A stretch of 64,000 nucleotides of DNA. It comes from Hyphomicrobium_A sp965243865 (GTDB taxonomy: Bacteria > Pseudomonadota > Alphaproteobacteria > Rhizobiales > Hyphomicrobiaceae). Made by a program: the position numbers and the translations under genes. Location of the stretch: positions 1,550,001-1,614,000 of the forward strand of contig NZ_OZ251603.1 of NCBI RefSeq assembly GCF_965243865.1. The letters run 5' to 3'. Below, in pieces: positions 53,757-62,401 of this stretch. Positions within the stretch are counted from its first letter, which is position 1, and each line of letters opens with the position of its first letter. The notes below the pieces were generated by a model. It worked only from the letters and a program-made list of their open reading frames with translations. It ran no database searches and was not told the DNA's origin.

Positions 53757-53992
53757 AGCCCTTCGGTCGCCTTTTTGTCGCGCAGTTCTAAAAAGCGCTG
53801 CATGGAGGCTTCAGGTGTCGAATACGCTTCCTGCAGGTCGACGCTCCAGTAGCGCAGATCGGGCAGCATGATCGGCTCGCCTGTCACGGCGCAGCGCACG
53901 AAGTCCCCCGGAGAGAGAACCTGGAACTCTCCATTAAGGAACTTCACCTTCGCCTCTCCGCGGAGGCCGAAGAACCTGTCGATCCTGTTCAT
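53753..53992 (-). CDS. DUF2093 domain protein
   Basis: 79 residues, small alphaproteobacterial protein usually found beside lpxK or xseA. Recognisable core: VKFLNGEFQVLSPGDFVRCAVTG, then IMLPDLRYWSVDLQEAYSTPE. Mixed beta, no signal or membrane segment. The overlapping stop with lpxK and its context support a real gene; function unknown. Confidence 0.9.
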   Translation of the reverse strand: MNRIDRFFGLRGEAKVKFLNGEFQVLSPGDFVRCAVTGEPIMLPDLRYWSVDLQEAYSTPEASMQRFLELRDKKATEGL

Positions 53993-54068
53993 GCGTATCT
54001 CTAGCCGATGTCAGCCGTCCACAATGCCAATCGCGACGGTCGCGTCAAGCATTGCAACAGGAATTCGT

Positions 54069-55547
54069 TCAAAAGAGTGAGCCTTGATCGCTGCCGCCGC
54101 GGTTGCGCGGTTTGCGCAATCCCGGGCTAGGTCGCGCTTGCGAAGGTGCCGCGGAGGCTCCCTTTTTGTCCGACACCACCTCGCCGAGCGCTTCTGCCTC
54201 GATCCGTCCATCGTGGAACTCAAGCTCCAGGCGCTCACCTGCCGCCACAGATGCCGCACCGCGAAGCGGTCGCCCTGCCCCATCCCGCACCAGTGCAAAT
54301 CCGCGTTGCAGCACGCTCTGATAGCTCAACGTGGTGAGCAGCTTATCGAAGCTTGAGAGCTGCCGCCGACGGTTGCCAACCCCGTTGCGGAGTGCTTGCG
54401 CCGCACGCGATTGCAGCACCGCGGCACGCTCATGGCACAGCGAGATGCGCTGCATGATCGGCCGCGCACTGAAGCGCCCGGCGACGCGCACGTAGCGCGT
54501 GTGGTGCGAACGCGTATTGGCGAGCAGCGCGCGCCCAAGACGCTTCTCGCACGCATCGAACCTCTGGCGCGGCATCGCCAGGAGATCTTCGAGCCGCGGC
54601 AACCCGCGCGAAGCAGCTTTCAGATGCGTGCGCGAATGTTGTAGCGCACGCCGAGCCGCCATGCTGAGCCGCGCGCCAAAGCTGTCCGTGCTCTGCGCCA
54701 GATCGGAAAACTTCGGCACGGCCCATTCGGCAGCTTTCGTCGGTGTCGGCGCGCGTGCGTCCGCAACCAGATCGATCAGCGTCCAATCCGTTTCATGACC
54801 GACCGCCGAGATGATCGGGATCGCGCTCGCCGCCACCGCGCGCACGACGATCTCTTCGTTGAAGCCCCAAAGGTCTTCGAGGCTGCCGCCGCCACGCGCC
54901 ACAATCAGCACATCCGGCCGCCGCATCGGTCCATCGATCCGGAACGCATTGAAGCCCGTGATCGCCGCCGCAACTTCCATCGCACACGTCTCGCCCTGCA
55001 CGCGCACCGGCCACACCATCACGCGCGTCGGAAAGCGCTCGGTGAAGCCGTGCAGCATGTCGCGAATGACAGCACCGGTGGGCGACGTCACGATGCCGAC
55101 GAGATACGGCAGATACGGCAGCGCCCGCTTGCGCTCTTCGGCAAACAGCCCTTCCGCCGCAAAGCGGCGCTTGCGTTCTTCCAACAGCGCCATCAGCGCG
55201 CCGAGCCCCGCGGGCTCCAGGCTGTCGATGACGATCTGATACTTCGACGATCCCGGATAGCTCGTCACCCGCCCCTGCGCGATGACCTCCATCCCCTCCT
55301 CGGGCTTCACCTTGAGACGCGAATAGATCGCCTTCCAGATGACCGCCTCGATCTTCGACTTGTCGTCCTTCAGCGCGAAATAGCAGTGGCCGGAGGCGTG
55401 AGCGCCGCGGAACCCGGAGATCTCGCCGCGCAGCCGCACGAACCCGAAGCTCTCCTCCAGCGACCGTTTGATCGCGCCGGAAAGCTCCGAAACCGTGTAC
55501 TCGGCGACATTGCCGCCGCTCTGCCCCTGGATCGTTGTCTGGCTCAA
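54069..55547 (-). CDS. xseA: Exodeoxyribonuclease VII large subunit
   Basis: Catalytic subunit of the single-strand exonuclease with XseB. 492 residues from a TTG at 55547; no ATG is suitably placed, and the OB-fold starts at once (EYTVSELSGAIKRSLEESFG). OB-fold (about 15-110), catalytic core with GAVIRDM, RPDVLIVARGGGSLEDLWGFN, SAVGHETD and DLVADARAPTPTKAAE, then a helical coiled-coil region. The C-terminal 35 residues are Pro/Ser-rich. xseB is not in the window. Confidence 0.94.
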   Translation of the reverse strand: MSQTTIQGQSGGNVAEYTVSELSGAIKRSLEESFGFVRLRGEISGFRGAHASGHCYFALKDDKSKIEAVIWKAIYSRLKVKPEEGMEVIAQGRVTSYPGSSKYQIVIDSLEPAGLGALMALLEERKRRFAAEGLFAEERKRALPYLPYLVGIVTSPTGAVIRDMLHGFTERFPTRVMVWPVRVQGETCAMEVAAAITGFNAFRIDGPMRRPDVLIVARGGGSLEDLWGFNEEIVVRAVAASAIPIISAVGHETDWTLIDLVADARAPTPTKAAEWAVPKFSDLAQSTDSFGARLSMAARRALQHSRTHLKAASRGLPRLEDLLAMPRQRFDACEKRLGRALLANTRSHHTRYVRVAGRFSARPIMQRISLCHERAAVLQSRAAQALRNGVGNRRRQLSSFDKLLTTLSYQSVLQRGFALVRDGAGRPLRGAASVAAGERLELEFHDGRIEAEALGEVVSDKKGASAAPSQARPSPGLRKPRNRGGSDQGSLF

Positions 55548-55652
55548 TGTTCGCTCGGCGTTTGTGGCATTCCGATTCGATGATACATCAGTCCGCGCTC
55601 AGGCAAGGCCTGCCCTGGCAGAAGTCCCCGATCTTTCGAGAGAAGCAGCAGG

Positions 55653-56936
55653 ATGAACGTACTCCTCCTCGGCTCCGGCGGCCGCGAGCATGCCCTCGCT
55701 TGGAAGCTGGCAGCGAGCCCACTGTTAACGAAGCTCTATTGTGCGCCCGGGAACGGCGGAATTGCGGACGTGGCCGAATGCGTGCCGCTCGCCGTTGCCG
55801 ATCACACAGCCGTCATCCGCTTCTGTAAGGACAACGCCATCGATCTCGTCGTCGTCGGTCCCGAGGCGCCGCTCGTCGCTGGTATCGTAGATGATCTCAC
55901 AACCGCAGGGATCAAGTGCTTCGGCCCCATACAGGCCGCCGCAGCGCTCGAAGGCTCCAAGGGCTTCACCAAGGACTTGTGCCGCGAATTCGATATCCCC
56001 ACCGCGGCCTATGGCCGCTTCACCGACGCCGCGAGTGCCAAAGCCTATCTCGCCGGCCAGAAGCTGCCCATCGTGATCAAGGCTGATGGCCTCGCTGCTG
56101 GCAAGGGCGTGACCATCGCGCAAACGCTCGCCGAAGCCGAAGCCGCCATTGATGACTGCTTCGCCGGTGTCTTCGGCAAGGCCGGCAGCGAGGTTGTGGT
56201 CGAGGAGTTCCTCGAAGGCGAGGAAGCGAGCTTCTTCGCACTCGTCGACGGCAAGCACGCGCTGGCGCTTGCCGCCGCGCAGGATCACAAGCGCGTTGGC
56301 GACGGCGACACCGGTCCCAATACCGGCGGCATGGGCGCCTATTCGCCTGCCCCCGTCATGACCGACGAAATGATCACCCGCACCATGCGCGAGATCATCG
56401 AGCCGACCGTCGCCGCCATGCAGAAGCGCGGCATGCCATTCAAGGGCGTGCTGTTCGCCGGCCTCATGATCACAGCCGACGGTCCCAAGCTCATTGAATA
56501 CAACGTGCGCTTCGGCGATCCCGAAACGCAGGTGCTGATGCTACGCCTCAAGTCCGATCTGCTTCCCGCGCTGCTTGCCGCCGCCGACGGCGTTCTCGCC
56601 AACTTCGATCTGCGCTGGCACGACGACGCCGCCTTGACGGTTGTCATGGCAGCCAACGGCTATCCTGCATCGCCCGAAGTCGGAACCGAGATCAAAGGCC
56701 TCGACGCTGCGTCCGCCGTGGAAGGCGTCCAGATCTTCCATGCCGGCACGCGCAAAGATGGCGATCGTCTCTTGGCGCACGGCGGCCGCGTCCTCAACGT
56801 CACCGCACGCGGCAAAACTGTCGGCGAGGCGCAAGCGCGCGCCTACGACGCCATCAGCCACATCGACTGGCCGGGCGGCTTCTATCGCCACGACATTGGC
56901 TGGCGCGCCATAGCCCGCGAGAAGGAAGGCGTCTGA
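55653..56936 (+). CDS. purD: Phosphoribosylamine-glycine ligase (GARS)
   Basis: Second step of purine synthesis, 427 residues. ATP-grasp architecture: LLLGSGGREHALAWKL at the N-terminus, PEAPLVAGIVDDL, KADGLAAGKGVTIAQT near residue 145, EGEEASFFALVDG, ...NTGGMGAYSPAP near residue 210, and NVRFGDPETQVLM near residue 285. The purD-xseA divergent pair is common in the order. Start at the ATG at 55653, with GAGAGAAG upstream. Confidence 0.96.
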   Translation: MNVLLLGSGGREHALAWKLAASPLLTKLYCAPGNGGIADVAECVPLAVADHTAVIRFCKDNAIDLVVVGPEAPLVAGIVDDLTTAGIKCFGPIQAAAALEGSKGFTKDLCREFDIPTAAYGRFTDAASAKAYLAGQKLPIVIKADGLAAGKGVTIAQTLAEAEAAIDDCFAGVFGKAGSEVVVEEFLEGEEASFFALVDGKHALALAAAQDHKRVGDGDTGPNTGGMGAYSPAPVMTDEMITRTMREIIEPTVAAMQKRGMPFKGVLFAGLMITADGPKLIEYNVRFGDPETQVLMLRLKSDLLPALLAAADGVLANFDLRWHDDAALTVVMAANGYPASPEVGTEIKGLDAASAVEGVQIFHAGTRKDGDRLLAHGGRVLNVTARGKTVGEAQARAYDAISHIDWPGGFYRHDIGWRAIAREKEGV

Positions 56937-57074
56937 GTTGGCATCATGATCGATGCGGCTGGCAGCAGCGTGCAAGGCTGCATCAATTCGCGCTACTGTC
57001 CGGCCGATGCCGCGCCACGAACCAGTGCCACCACCATGCGAACTGACGTCGCCACCTGAGGCATAACCTTTCGA

Positions 57075-58058
57075 ATGACCGATACTCCGCTCGCCACGAA
57101 GGCCTCCGTTCCGGCAACCGCCTCGCGCGGGCCGAGCATCGCGCTCGCCCTCGGCGGCGGCGGCGCCCGCGGCCTTGCGCACATCCCCATTCTGGAAGCC
57201 TTTGATGAGCTGGGCGTTCGCCCCAAGGTCATCGCCGGAACGTCGATCGGCGCCATCTTCGCGGCGGCCTACGCCTCCGGTCTCAGCGGCAGGCAGATCC
57301 GCGAACACACTTACGAGGTGCTGAAGAAGCGCCTCGATCTCGTGCGCGATCTTTACTCTGCACGGGTGCGCGCCTCCCGCGGTTTCCTCAACGCCCTCGC
57401 CCCACGCCCGGCGTTTCTGTCGGCCGAAAAACTCCTCGACATCATCCTGCCGCCACGTGTCTCGCGAGACTTCGCCCATCTGACGACGCCGCTCAAGGTC
57501 GTCGCGTCCGACTTCTATGCGCAGGAGGCGGTTGTCTTCACGTCGGGCCCGCTTCGTCAGGCCGTCGCCGCCAGCATGGCGCTGCCCGTCATCTTCCAGC
57601 CCATGGTGATCGATGGACGCGTGCTCATCGACGGAGGCCTCGTCAATCCGCTCCCCTTCGACATCATCGCCGATGAAGCCGACCTCACCGTCGCTGTCGA
57701 CGCATCGGGCGCCCCCGTTCGTCGCCCCGATCAGGAGGTACCCAAGGCATGGGAGACACTGTTCGCGGCAAACTTCATCTTCGAGCGCACCATCATCCGC
57801 GAAAAGCTGCGCAGCCGTCAGCCCGATCTCTACATCGACGCCGGCACCAGCCGCTTCCAGATCCTCGACTTCCTCAAGCTCGATGAAATCCTCGCCGCTG
57901 CCGAGCCCGCGAAGGAGCGCGTCAAAGCGCAACTCTCGCGCCTGCTCGAGGCCGAAACGCTTCCCGAAGCCATCGAGCATCAACCGGCCCATCCGCCCGC
58001 GCACCAGCACGTGCGCCAGCGGCGAACGATTCTGAAGCGCCGCACGCCCAAGGCTTGA
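57075..58058 (+). CDS. Patatin-like phospholipase (RssA-like)
   Basis: 327 residues. Patatin domain with glycine-rich oxyanion loop ALGGGGARGLAH (25-36), nucleophile Ser57 in GTSIG, and catalytic Asp near residue 186 in IDGGLVNPLP. A Ser-Asp dyad is complete, so it should be an active acyl hydrolase. No signal peptide. The C-terminus is His/Pro/Arg-rich. Unlike the secreted DUF900 hydrolase at 0.8 kb it is cytoplasmic or peripheral. The natural lipid substrate is unknown. Confidence 0.9.
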   Translation: MTDTPLATKASVPATASRGPSIALALGGGGARGLAHIPILEAFDELGVRPKVIAGTSIGAIFAAAYASGLSGRQIREHTYEVLKKRLDLVRDLYSARVRASRGFLNALAPRPAFLSAEKLLDIILPPRVSRDFAHLTTPLKVVASDFYAQEAVVFTSGPLRQAVAASMALPVIFQPMVIDGRVLIDGGLVNPLPFDIIADEADLTVAVDASGAPVRRPDQEVPKAWETLFAANFIFERTIIREKLRSRQPDLYIDAGTSRFQILDFLKLDEILAAAEPAKERVKAQLSRLLEAETLPEAIEHQPAHPPAHQHVRQRRTILKRRTPKA

Positions 58059-58064
58059 CCCGCT

Positions 58065-58523
58065 TCAGCGCCGTGCCAGAAAGAAATTCTTCAGCACGAG
58101 GCTTGCTTCCGCCTCGCCGATCCCGGGATACACTTCCGGCGCGTGATGGCAGGTTGTCTGGCTGAAGATGCGTGGCCCGTTCTCCACGCCCCCGCCCTTG
58201 GGGTCCGAAGCGCCGTAATAGAGCCGCCGGATGCGGGCGAACGAGATGGCCGCCGCACACATCGGGCACGGCTCCAGCGTCACGTAGAGATCGCAGCCGG
58301 TCAGGCGCTCCATGCCCAGCATCGCGCACGCCGCCCGGATCGCCAGCAGCTCTGCATGTGCGGTAGGATCGGCGAGCTCCCGAGTCCGGTTGCCCGCAGC
58401 GGCCAGAATTGCCCCGTCCGGCCCCGCCACCACGGCCCCGACGGGTACTTCTCCACGTGCCGCTGCCGCCTCGGCCTCCGCCAGCGCACGCAGCATGTGG
58501 CTCTGATCGCGCTCTGGTGTCAT
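58065..58523 (-). CDS. tadA: tRNA-specific adenosine deaminase
   Basis: Deaminates A34 to inosine in tRNA-Arg(ACG), an essential wobble modification. 152 residues. Zinc site: HAE (56-58) with catalytic Glu58 and PCPMC (85-89). FARIRRLYYGASDPKGGG and NHHPEV-type CHHAPEVYPG fit TadA. The frame is open far upstream but that part has no similarity. Start ATG 58523; an ATG nine codons later is possible. It is divergent from rluB and unrelated to the pilus gene also called tadA. Confidence 0.93.
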   Translation of the reverse strand: MTPERDQSHMLRALAEAEAAAARGEVPVGAVVAGPDGAILAAAGNRTRELADPTAHAELLAIRAACAMLGMERLTGCDLYVTLEPCPMCAAAISFARIRRLYYGASDPKGGGVENGPRIFSQTTCHHAPEVYPGIGEAEASLVLKNFFLARR

Positions 58524-58553
58524 AAGGGCCAACTCAACTGCTTCGAAAGCTCC

Positions 58554-59528
58554 ATGTCCGCCGACAAACCAGCAAAGCACGATAACCGCAAGCCCAGCCG
58601 CGGGAGCAACCGCAAGCCAGGGCCAAAGCCCGCCCAGAAGCCGCACAGCAAGCCGGTCAACAAGGGCGTCGCGGGAACGGGCAAGCCCCGTCGGCCGCAG
58701 CCCAAGGCTGCCGCCGGCCCCGACGAGCCGTTGCGCATCGCCAAGGCGATGGCGCGCGCCGGCCTGTGCTCGCGCCGCGAGGCTGAGCGCTGGATCGAGC
58801 AAGGCCGCGTCAACGTCAACGGCCGCGTCCTCACCACGCCGGCCTTCGAGGTAAGTCCGAAGGACAAGGTGCTGGTCGACGGCAAGCCGCTGCCGACCGC
58901 CGAGCCACCGCGCCTGTGGCGCTACTATAAGCCCCGCGGCCTCGTTACCACCCACAACGACCCGCAAGGCCGCCCCACCGTCTTCGAATCGCTGCCCGAA
59001 GGCATGCCGCGCGTCATCTCCGTCGGCCGCCTCGATTTCAACAGCGAAGGCCTTCTGCTGCTCACCAACGACGGCGCGCTAGCCCGCCACATGGAGCTGC
59101 CTTCAACCGGCTGGCTGCGTCGTTACCGGGTCCGTGCGCACGGCCGCGTCGGCCAGGAGCAGCTCGAAGCGCTTAAAGATGGCGTCGAGATCGAAGGCGT
59201 ACGCTACGGCCCCATCGAAGCGACGGTCGACACTGTGCAGGGCGCCAACTCGTGGCTCACCATGGCTCTGCGCGAAGGCAAGAACCGCGAGGTGCGCCGC
59301 ATCCTCGCCCATCTCGGTCTCGAGGTGAACCGCCTGATCCGTATCTCCTATGGGCCCTTCCAGCTGCTCGATTTGAAGCCCGGGGAAGCCGAGTTGATCA
59401 AGCGCCGCGTGCTGGCCGACCAGCTCGGCGCACGCCTTGCCGAAGAGCTTAACCTGTACGCGGCCGACGAGGAACAGCCGCGCAACAAGCGAAAGCCGCA
59501 CAAGCCTGAGAAGGACGACGACGAATGA
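58554..59528 (+). CDS. rluB: 23S rRNA pseudouridine synthase (RluB/RsuA family)
   Basis: Pseudouridine synthase acting on 23S rRNA helix 89 region by family (RluB or RluE/F cannot be separated fully). 324 residues. Lys/Pro-rich tail at both ends (1-58 and 300-324), S4 RNA-binding domain (LRIAKAMARAGLCSRREAERWI, about 60-105), and catalytic Asp160 in GRLDFNSEGLLLLTN, then LREGKNREVRRILAHLGLEVNRL. The basic low-complexity N-terminus is longer than in E. coli. Its ATGA overlap couples it to rsmD. Confidence 0.92.
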   Translation: MSADKPAKHDNRKPSRGSNRKPGPKPAQKPHSKPVNKGVAGTGKPRRPQPKAAAGPDEPLRIAKAMARAGLCSRREAERWIEQGRVNVNGRVLTTPAFEVSPKDKVLVDGKPLPTAEPPRLWRYYKPRGLVTTHNDPQGRPTVFESLPEGMPRVISVGRLDFNSEGLLLLTNDGALARHMELPSTGWLRRYRVRAHGRVGQEQLEALKDGVEIEGVRYGPIEATVDTVQGANSWLTMALREGKNREVRRILAHLGLEVNRLIRISYGPFQLLDLKPGEAELIKRRVLADQLGARLAEELNLYAADEEQPRNKRKPHKPEKDDDE

Positions 59529-60088
59529 GAATTGTTGGCGGCACTCTACGCGGGCGCCCGATCGCCTCGCCGCAACACGAAGGCCTCCGTCCCACCGCTG
59601 ACCGCGTACGCGAAAGCCTGTTCAACATCCTCGCACACGGCGTTGACGGCTTCGCGCTGGAAGGCGCACGCGTCATCGACCTTTTCGCTGGTACCGGCGC
59701 TCTCGGCCTGGAAGCGATCTCGCGTGGCGCCGCCTTCGCCCTGTTCGTCGACAATGATCCCGAAGCCCGCGCCCTCATCCGCACCAGCATCGAGGCGTTC
59801 GGGCTGACGGGCGTCTCGCGCATCTTCCGCCGCGACGCCGACGACCTCGGCCCCATCGGCGCGATGATACCCTTCAACCTCGCCTTCCTCGACCCGCCCT
59901 ACGACAAGGGCCTCGGCGAGAAGGCGCTGATCTCCCTGACGGAAGGCGATTGGCTGATGCCTGATGCCGTGATCGTGCTGGAGGAGCGCGCCGGGGCGCT
60001 GATCTCGCTGCCGCCCGGCTTTGCCAGGATCGACCACCGCACCTATGGCGACACGCAGATCATCATCGCCCGCTTCACCAAAGCCTAG
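59525..60088 (+). CDS. rsmD: 16S rRNA (guanine-966-N2)-methyltransferase
   Basis: SAM-dependent methyltransferase of 187 residues. MRIVGGTLRGRPI and RPTADRVRESLFNIL at the N-terminus, SAM loop DLFAGTGALGLEAISRGA near residue 57, and DPPY at 122-125. This is a full RsmD set. It overlaps rluB by 4 nt and shares its CTAG stop with the convergent PspC-like gene. Confidence 0.95.
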   Translation: MRIVGGTLRGRPIASPQHEGLRPTADRVRESLFNILAHGVDGFALEGARVIDLFAGTGALGLEAISRGAAFALFVDNDPEARALIRTSIEAFGLTGVSRIFRRDADDLGPIGAMIPFNLAFLDPPYDKGLGEKALISLTEGDWLMPDAVIVLEERAGALISLPPGFARIDHRTYGDTQIIIARFTKA

Positions 60089-60297
60089 GCCGGCTCCAGC
60101 GGCATCAGGATCCACAGCAGGATGTAGATGATGACGCCCGGAAAGCCGACCGACAGCACCGACAGGATCACATAGCCGAGGCGCACCAGCGTCGGGTCCC
60201 ACCCCAGCCACTTGGCGATGCCCCCGCAAACGCCACCGATCAACTTGCCCTGGCGCACGCGCATCAGCGGCTGCCGCATAGGATCATCGATCGACAT
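60085..60297 (-). CDS. PspC-domain protein
   Basis: 70 residues: a PspC domain only (KLIGGVCGGIAKWLGWDPTLVRLGYVILS, then a C-terminal hydrophobic helix with PGVIIYILLWILMP). PspC proteins are membrane components of envelope-stress (phage-shock) responses. No pspA or other psp gene is next to it, so it may act alone. GGAGAGCC precedes the ATG. Confidence 0.9.
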   Translation of the reverse strand: MSIDDPMRQPLMRVRQGKLIGGVCGGIAKWLGWDPTLVRLGYVILSVLSVGFPGVIIYILLWILMPLEPA

Positions 60298-60374
60298 TCA
60301 GGCTCTCCTTCAAGCGTTCCCGCGATTCTAACCGGGAAACGCTCAAAGCGGCTATAAGTTTCCGACCCCGAATT

Positions 60375-61379
60375 TTAGGGCGAAAGGCTGTTGATGTAGG
60401 CGATGATCGTATCGACCTCCGCGTCCGACAGCTCGAACTTCGGCATCTCGTCGTGCGGACGCGCAATGCCCCGCGACAGCGGCTCACGCAATGCCAGCAC
60501 CGGATGTCGGCCCGACAAATCCCGCCACCGCGGGGCAAGCGCATTGGGGCTCTCGCCCTTCTTGCCGATGGCATGGCACCACGCGCAATTCTTCTGCGCC
60601 AGCTCCCGCCCGCGCGCGATCAGCCGCTCGCTCCCCGATGTCACATCCGCCGGTTGTCCCAGCCGCTTCAGCCCAGCTGCCGCACCCGTCAGCGCTGGAT
60701 CGAGCTGCAGCGCGCGGGCAAGATCGGCCACCGCCGCCAGCTTGTCGCCCCGCGCCTCGTAGAGATAGCCGCGGTTTGCATAAGCCTGCGCAAACGCCGG
60801 GTTGAGGTCGATCGCCTTTGCGTAGTCACCGAGCGCCCTGGTGGCATCGCCCTTCTTGCGATAGGCGAGCGCGCGGTTGTTGTAGGCGCTGGCATTCTTC
60901 GGCGACAAACCAATCACCGCGGTGAAGTCGGCCACCGCAGCGTCGCTGTTCTCCTTCAGCAGATGCGCATAGCCGCGCGCCATCAAGAGCCCTGCCGATT
61001 GCCCGCCAATACGCATCGCGTCTGTGAGATCGGAAATCGCGTTGTCGGTCTCGCCGACGGCCAGCCGCGACTGCGCTCTCCCCGCCAGAGCACTTGCGGA
61101 GCCTGGTTCGATGCCCAGCGCCTCCGAGAAATCTGCGATCGCCTCGCGGTGCGCGGCGCGCTCGGCGTAGGCATCCGCCCGCCGCCGCAGCGCTTCTGCC
61201 CGCACTGCCCGATCGACCGTCTTCGACGCGATGATCTGACTGCACGCGGTAATGCGCACCTCGCCCGACTTTGCCGCCTTGCAGTCCGTGATCACGTCGG
61301 CATGCGCCACCCCCGCGGCAACCGTGCAAGTGGCAAGCACGGCGAACATCACCTTTTGGTGCGGCCCCACCTTGGTCAT
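60375..61379 (-). CDS. Exported TPR protein fused to a cytochrome c domain
   Basis: 334 residues. Signal peptide (MTKVGPHQKVMFAVLATCTVAAGVAHA, about 1-27). A short Cys-containing start domain (TDCKAAKSG, TACSQIIAS) resembles other alphaproteobacterial exported TPR proteins, including the 4.8-kb one here. Five to six TPR units cover about 65-235. A C-terminal cytochrome c domain (about 250-334) has CAWCH (265-269) and Met312 in EMPKF as the likely axial ligand. The domain order TPR then haem suggests a periplasmic electron carrier docked to a partner protein. Partner unknown. Confidence 0.85.
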   Translation of the reverse strand: MTKVGPHQKVMFAVLATCTVAAGVAHADVITDCKAAKSGEVRITACSQIIASKTVDRAVRAEALRRRADAYAERAAHREAIADFSEALGIEPGSASALAGRAQSRLAVGETDNAISDLTDAMRIGGQSAGLLMARGYAHLLKENSDAAVADFTAVIGLSPKNASAYNNRALAYRKKGDATRALGDYAKAIDLNPAFAQAYANRGYLYEARGDKLAAVADLARALQLDPALTGAAAGLKRLGQPADVTSGSERLIARGRELAQKNCAWCHAIGKKGESPNALAPRWRDLSGRHPVLALREPLSRGIARPHDEMPKFELSDAEVDTIIAYINSLSP

Positions 61380-61481
61380 CGTCGCCTCCCTGATCTATGT
61401 CTGCGCGAACCCTAGAGGCCCCCGCAGGCGGCAGGCTTTGCGCGCGATCAATCGAACAGCGTGCATCGAGACGTCATCGAC

Positions 61482-61518
61482 AAAAAAAAGAGCGGCATGA
61501 GGAGTTGCCCCACACCGC
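61482..61518 (-). terminator. Intrinsic terminator with an eight-base T-run
   Basis: On the minus strand GCGGTGTGGGG (61518-61508) pairs with 61502-61492 over 11 bp including three wobbles, and is followed by TTTTTTTT (61489-61482). It lies 28 nt past the stop of the gene at 61546-62040, whose end it marks. Confidence 0.7.
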
Positions 61519-61545
61519 CCGAAGTCTTCGTCAGCTGAGATAGAA

Positions 61546-62040
61546 TTACTTCACCGCCGCAGTCGTCTCGCTCATCACACCCTTGCACGGGCGCGCGACG
61601 ATCTCACAGCGATACATCACCTGCCCCATCGTCTCACCGATCGAGGTCCGACCGCAGCGTGAGACAAAATCCTTTGCGTGCGACAGATCGAGGAACGACT
61701 CGCCATAGTCGTAGCGCACGCGCTCCATCCAATCCTTCTTGGCCGCGTCCATTGCGCCTTCGGTGCCGATCCACTGCGTGCCGAGCCCGCGCACTTTCTC
61801 GGTGCACTGCACTTCCGGCCGCGCAGTCTTCATTTCGTCTTCGCGCTTCACGTAGCCCATGACGCGCGTGGGATCTTCCTTCTTGTAGCGCTTGGCGTGC
61901 CTCACGCGGGCCTTCTTGGTGCGCGTCGTCGGCGAGCCCGACCCCATGCTCCAATCCCAGTAGTCACTCGCCGACACCGGCGCGACGTAGCATGGCACGG
62001 CAAGAGCCGCGATAAGGGCGACAAGGACGGGCTTCGACAT
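61546..62040 (-). CDS. Exported protein of unknown function
   Basis: 164 residues from the ATG at 62040, with GGGAGG upstream. Signal peptide (MSKPVLVALIAALAVPCYVAPVSA). Mature part: basic stretch (TRTKKARVRHAKRYKKED) then a domain with four Cys (QCTEK, RCGR, YRCEIVARPC), which probably form disulfides; WIGTEGAMDAAKKDWMERVRYDYGE is helical. It has its own terminator and codon use is typical. I do not recognise a family. Confidence 0.68.
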   Translation of the reverse strand: MSKPVLVALIAALAVPCYVAPVSASDYWDWSMGSGSPTTRTKKARVRHAKRYKKEDPTRVMGYVKREDEMKTARPEVQCTEKVRGLGTQWIGTEGAMDAAKKDWMERVRYDYGESFLDLSHAKDFVSRCGRTSIGETMGQVMYRCEIVARPCKGVMSETTAAVK

Positions 62041-62401
62041 TCTATTGGCCTCCCGAGGTGCGTTCTTGGCGGCGCCGGTGCAAAACGGAACGAGAGACAG
62101 GACAAGGGCGCTTGCGGCATCAGCCGCACAGATCATTGCGGGTACGCAGAATCGCTTGCATGAGCCTAGCCGAAATGGCGCGCGGCAAGTGGGCCCCGCC
62201 GGCCCAATCCACAGCGCCGATGCAATTGATCACTGTATAGTTTAGCGGGCTCGCAAGCTGATCACCCCGAGGCATGTCAATGAGCAGGGGAAGCGCGCCC
62301 TAAAGGCGCCGCGTCATTGTTCAGGCCTGTCCCCCTAAGGGGCGGGATGCGGCAGGGACACGTGCAGACGTGACGGCCGGGGATAGGATTTGGAATAGCG
62401 G
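62041..62401. other. Intergenic region upstream of the exported-protein gene
   Basis: 361 bp without a supportable gene. Several short hairpins lie in 62290-62380: GCGCC/GGCGC, CCCC-CTAA-GGGG and CACGT-GCAG-ACGTG. The last 130 bp separate the conserved genes from the low-GC gene at 62402. No tRNA and no target-site repeat can be seen. Confidence 0.4.
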
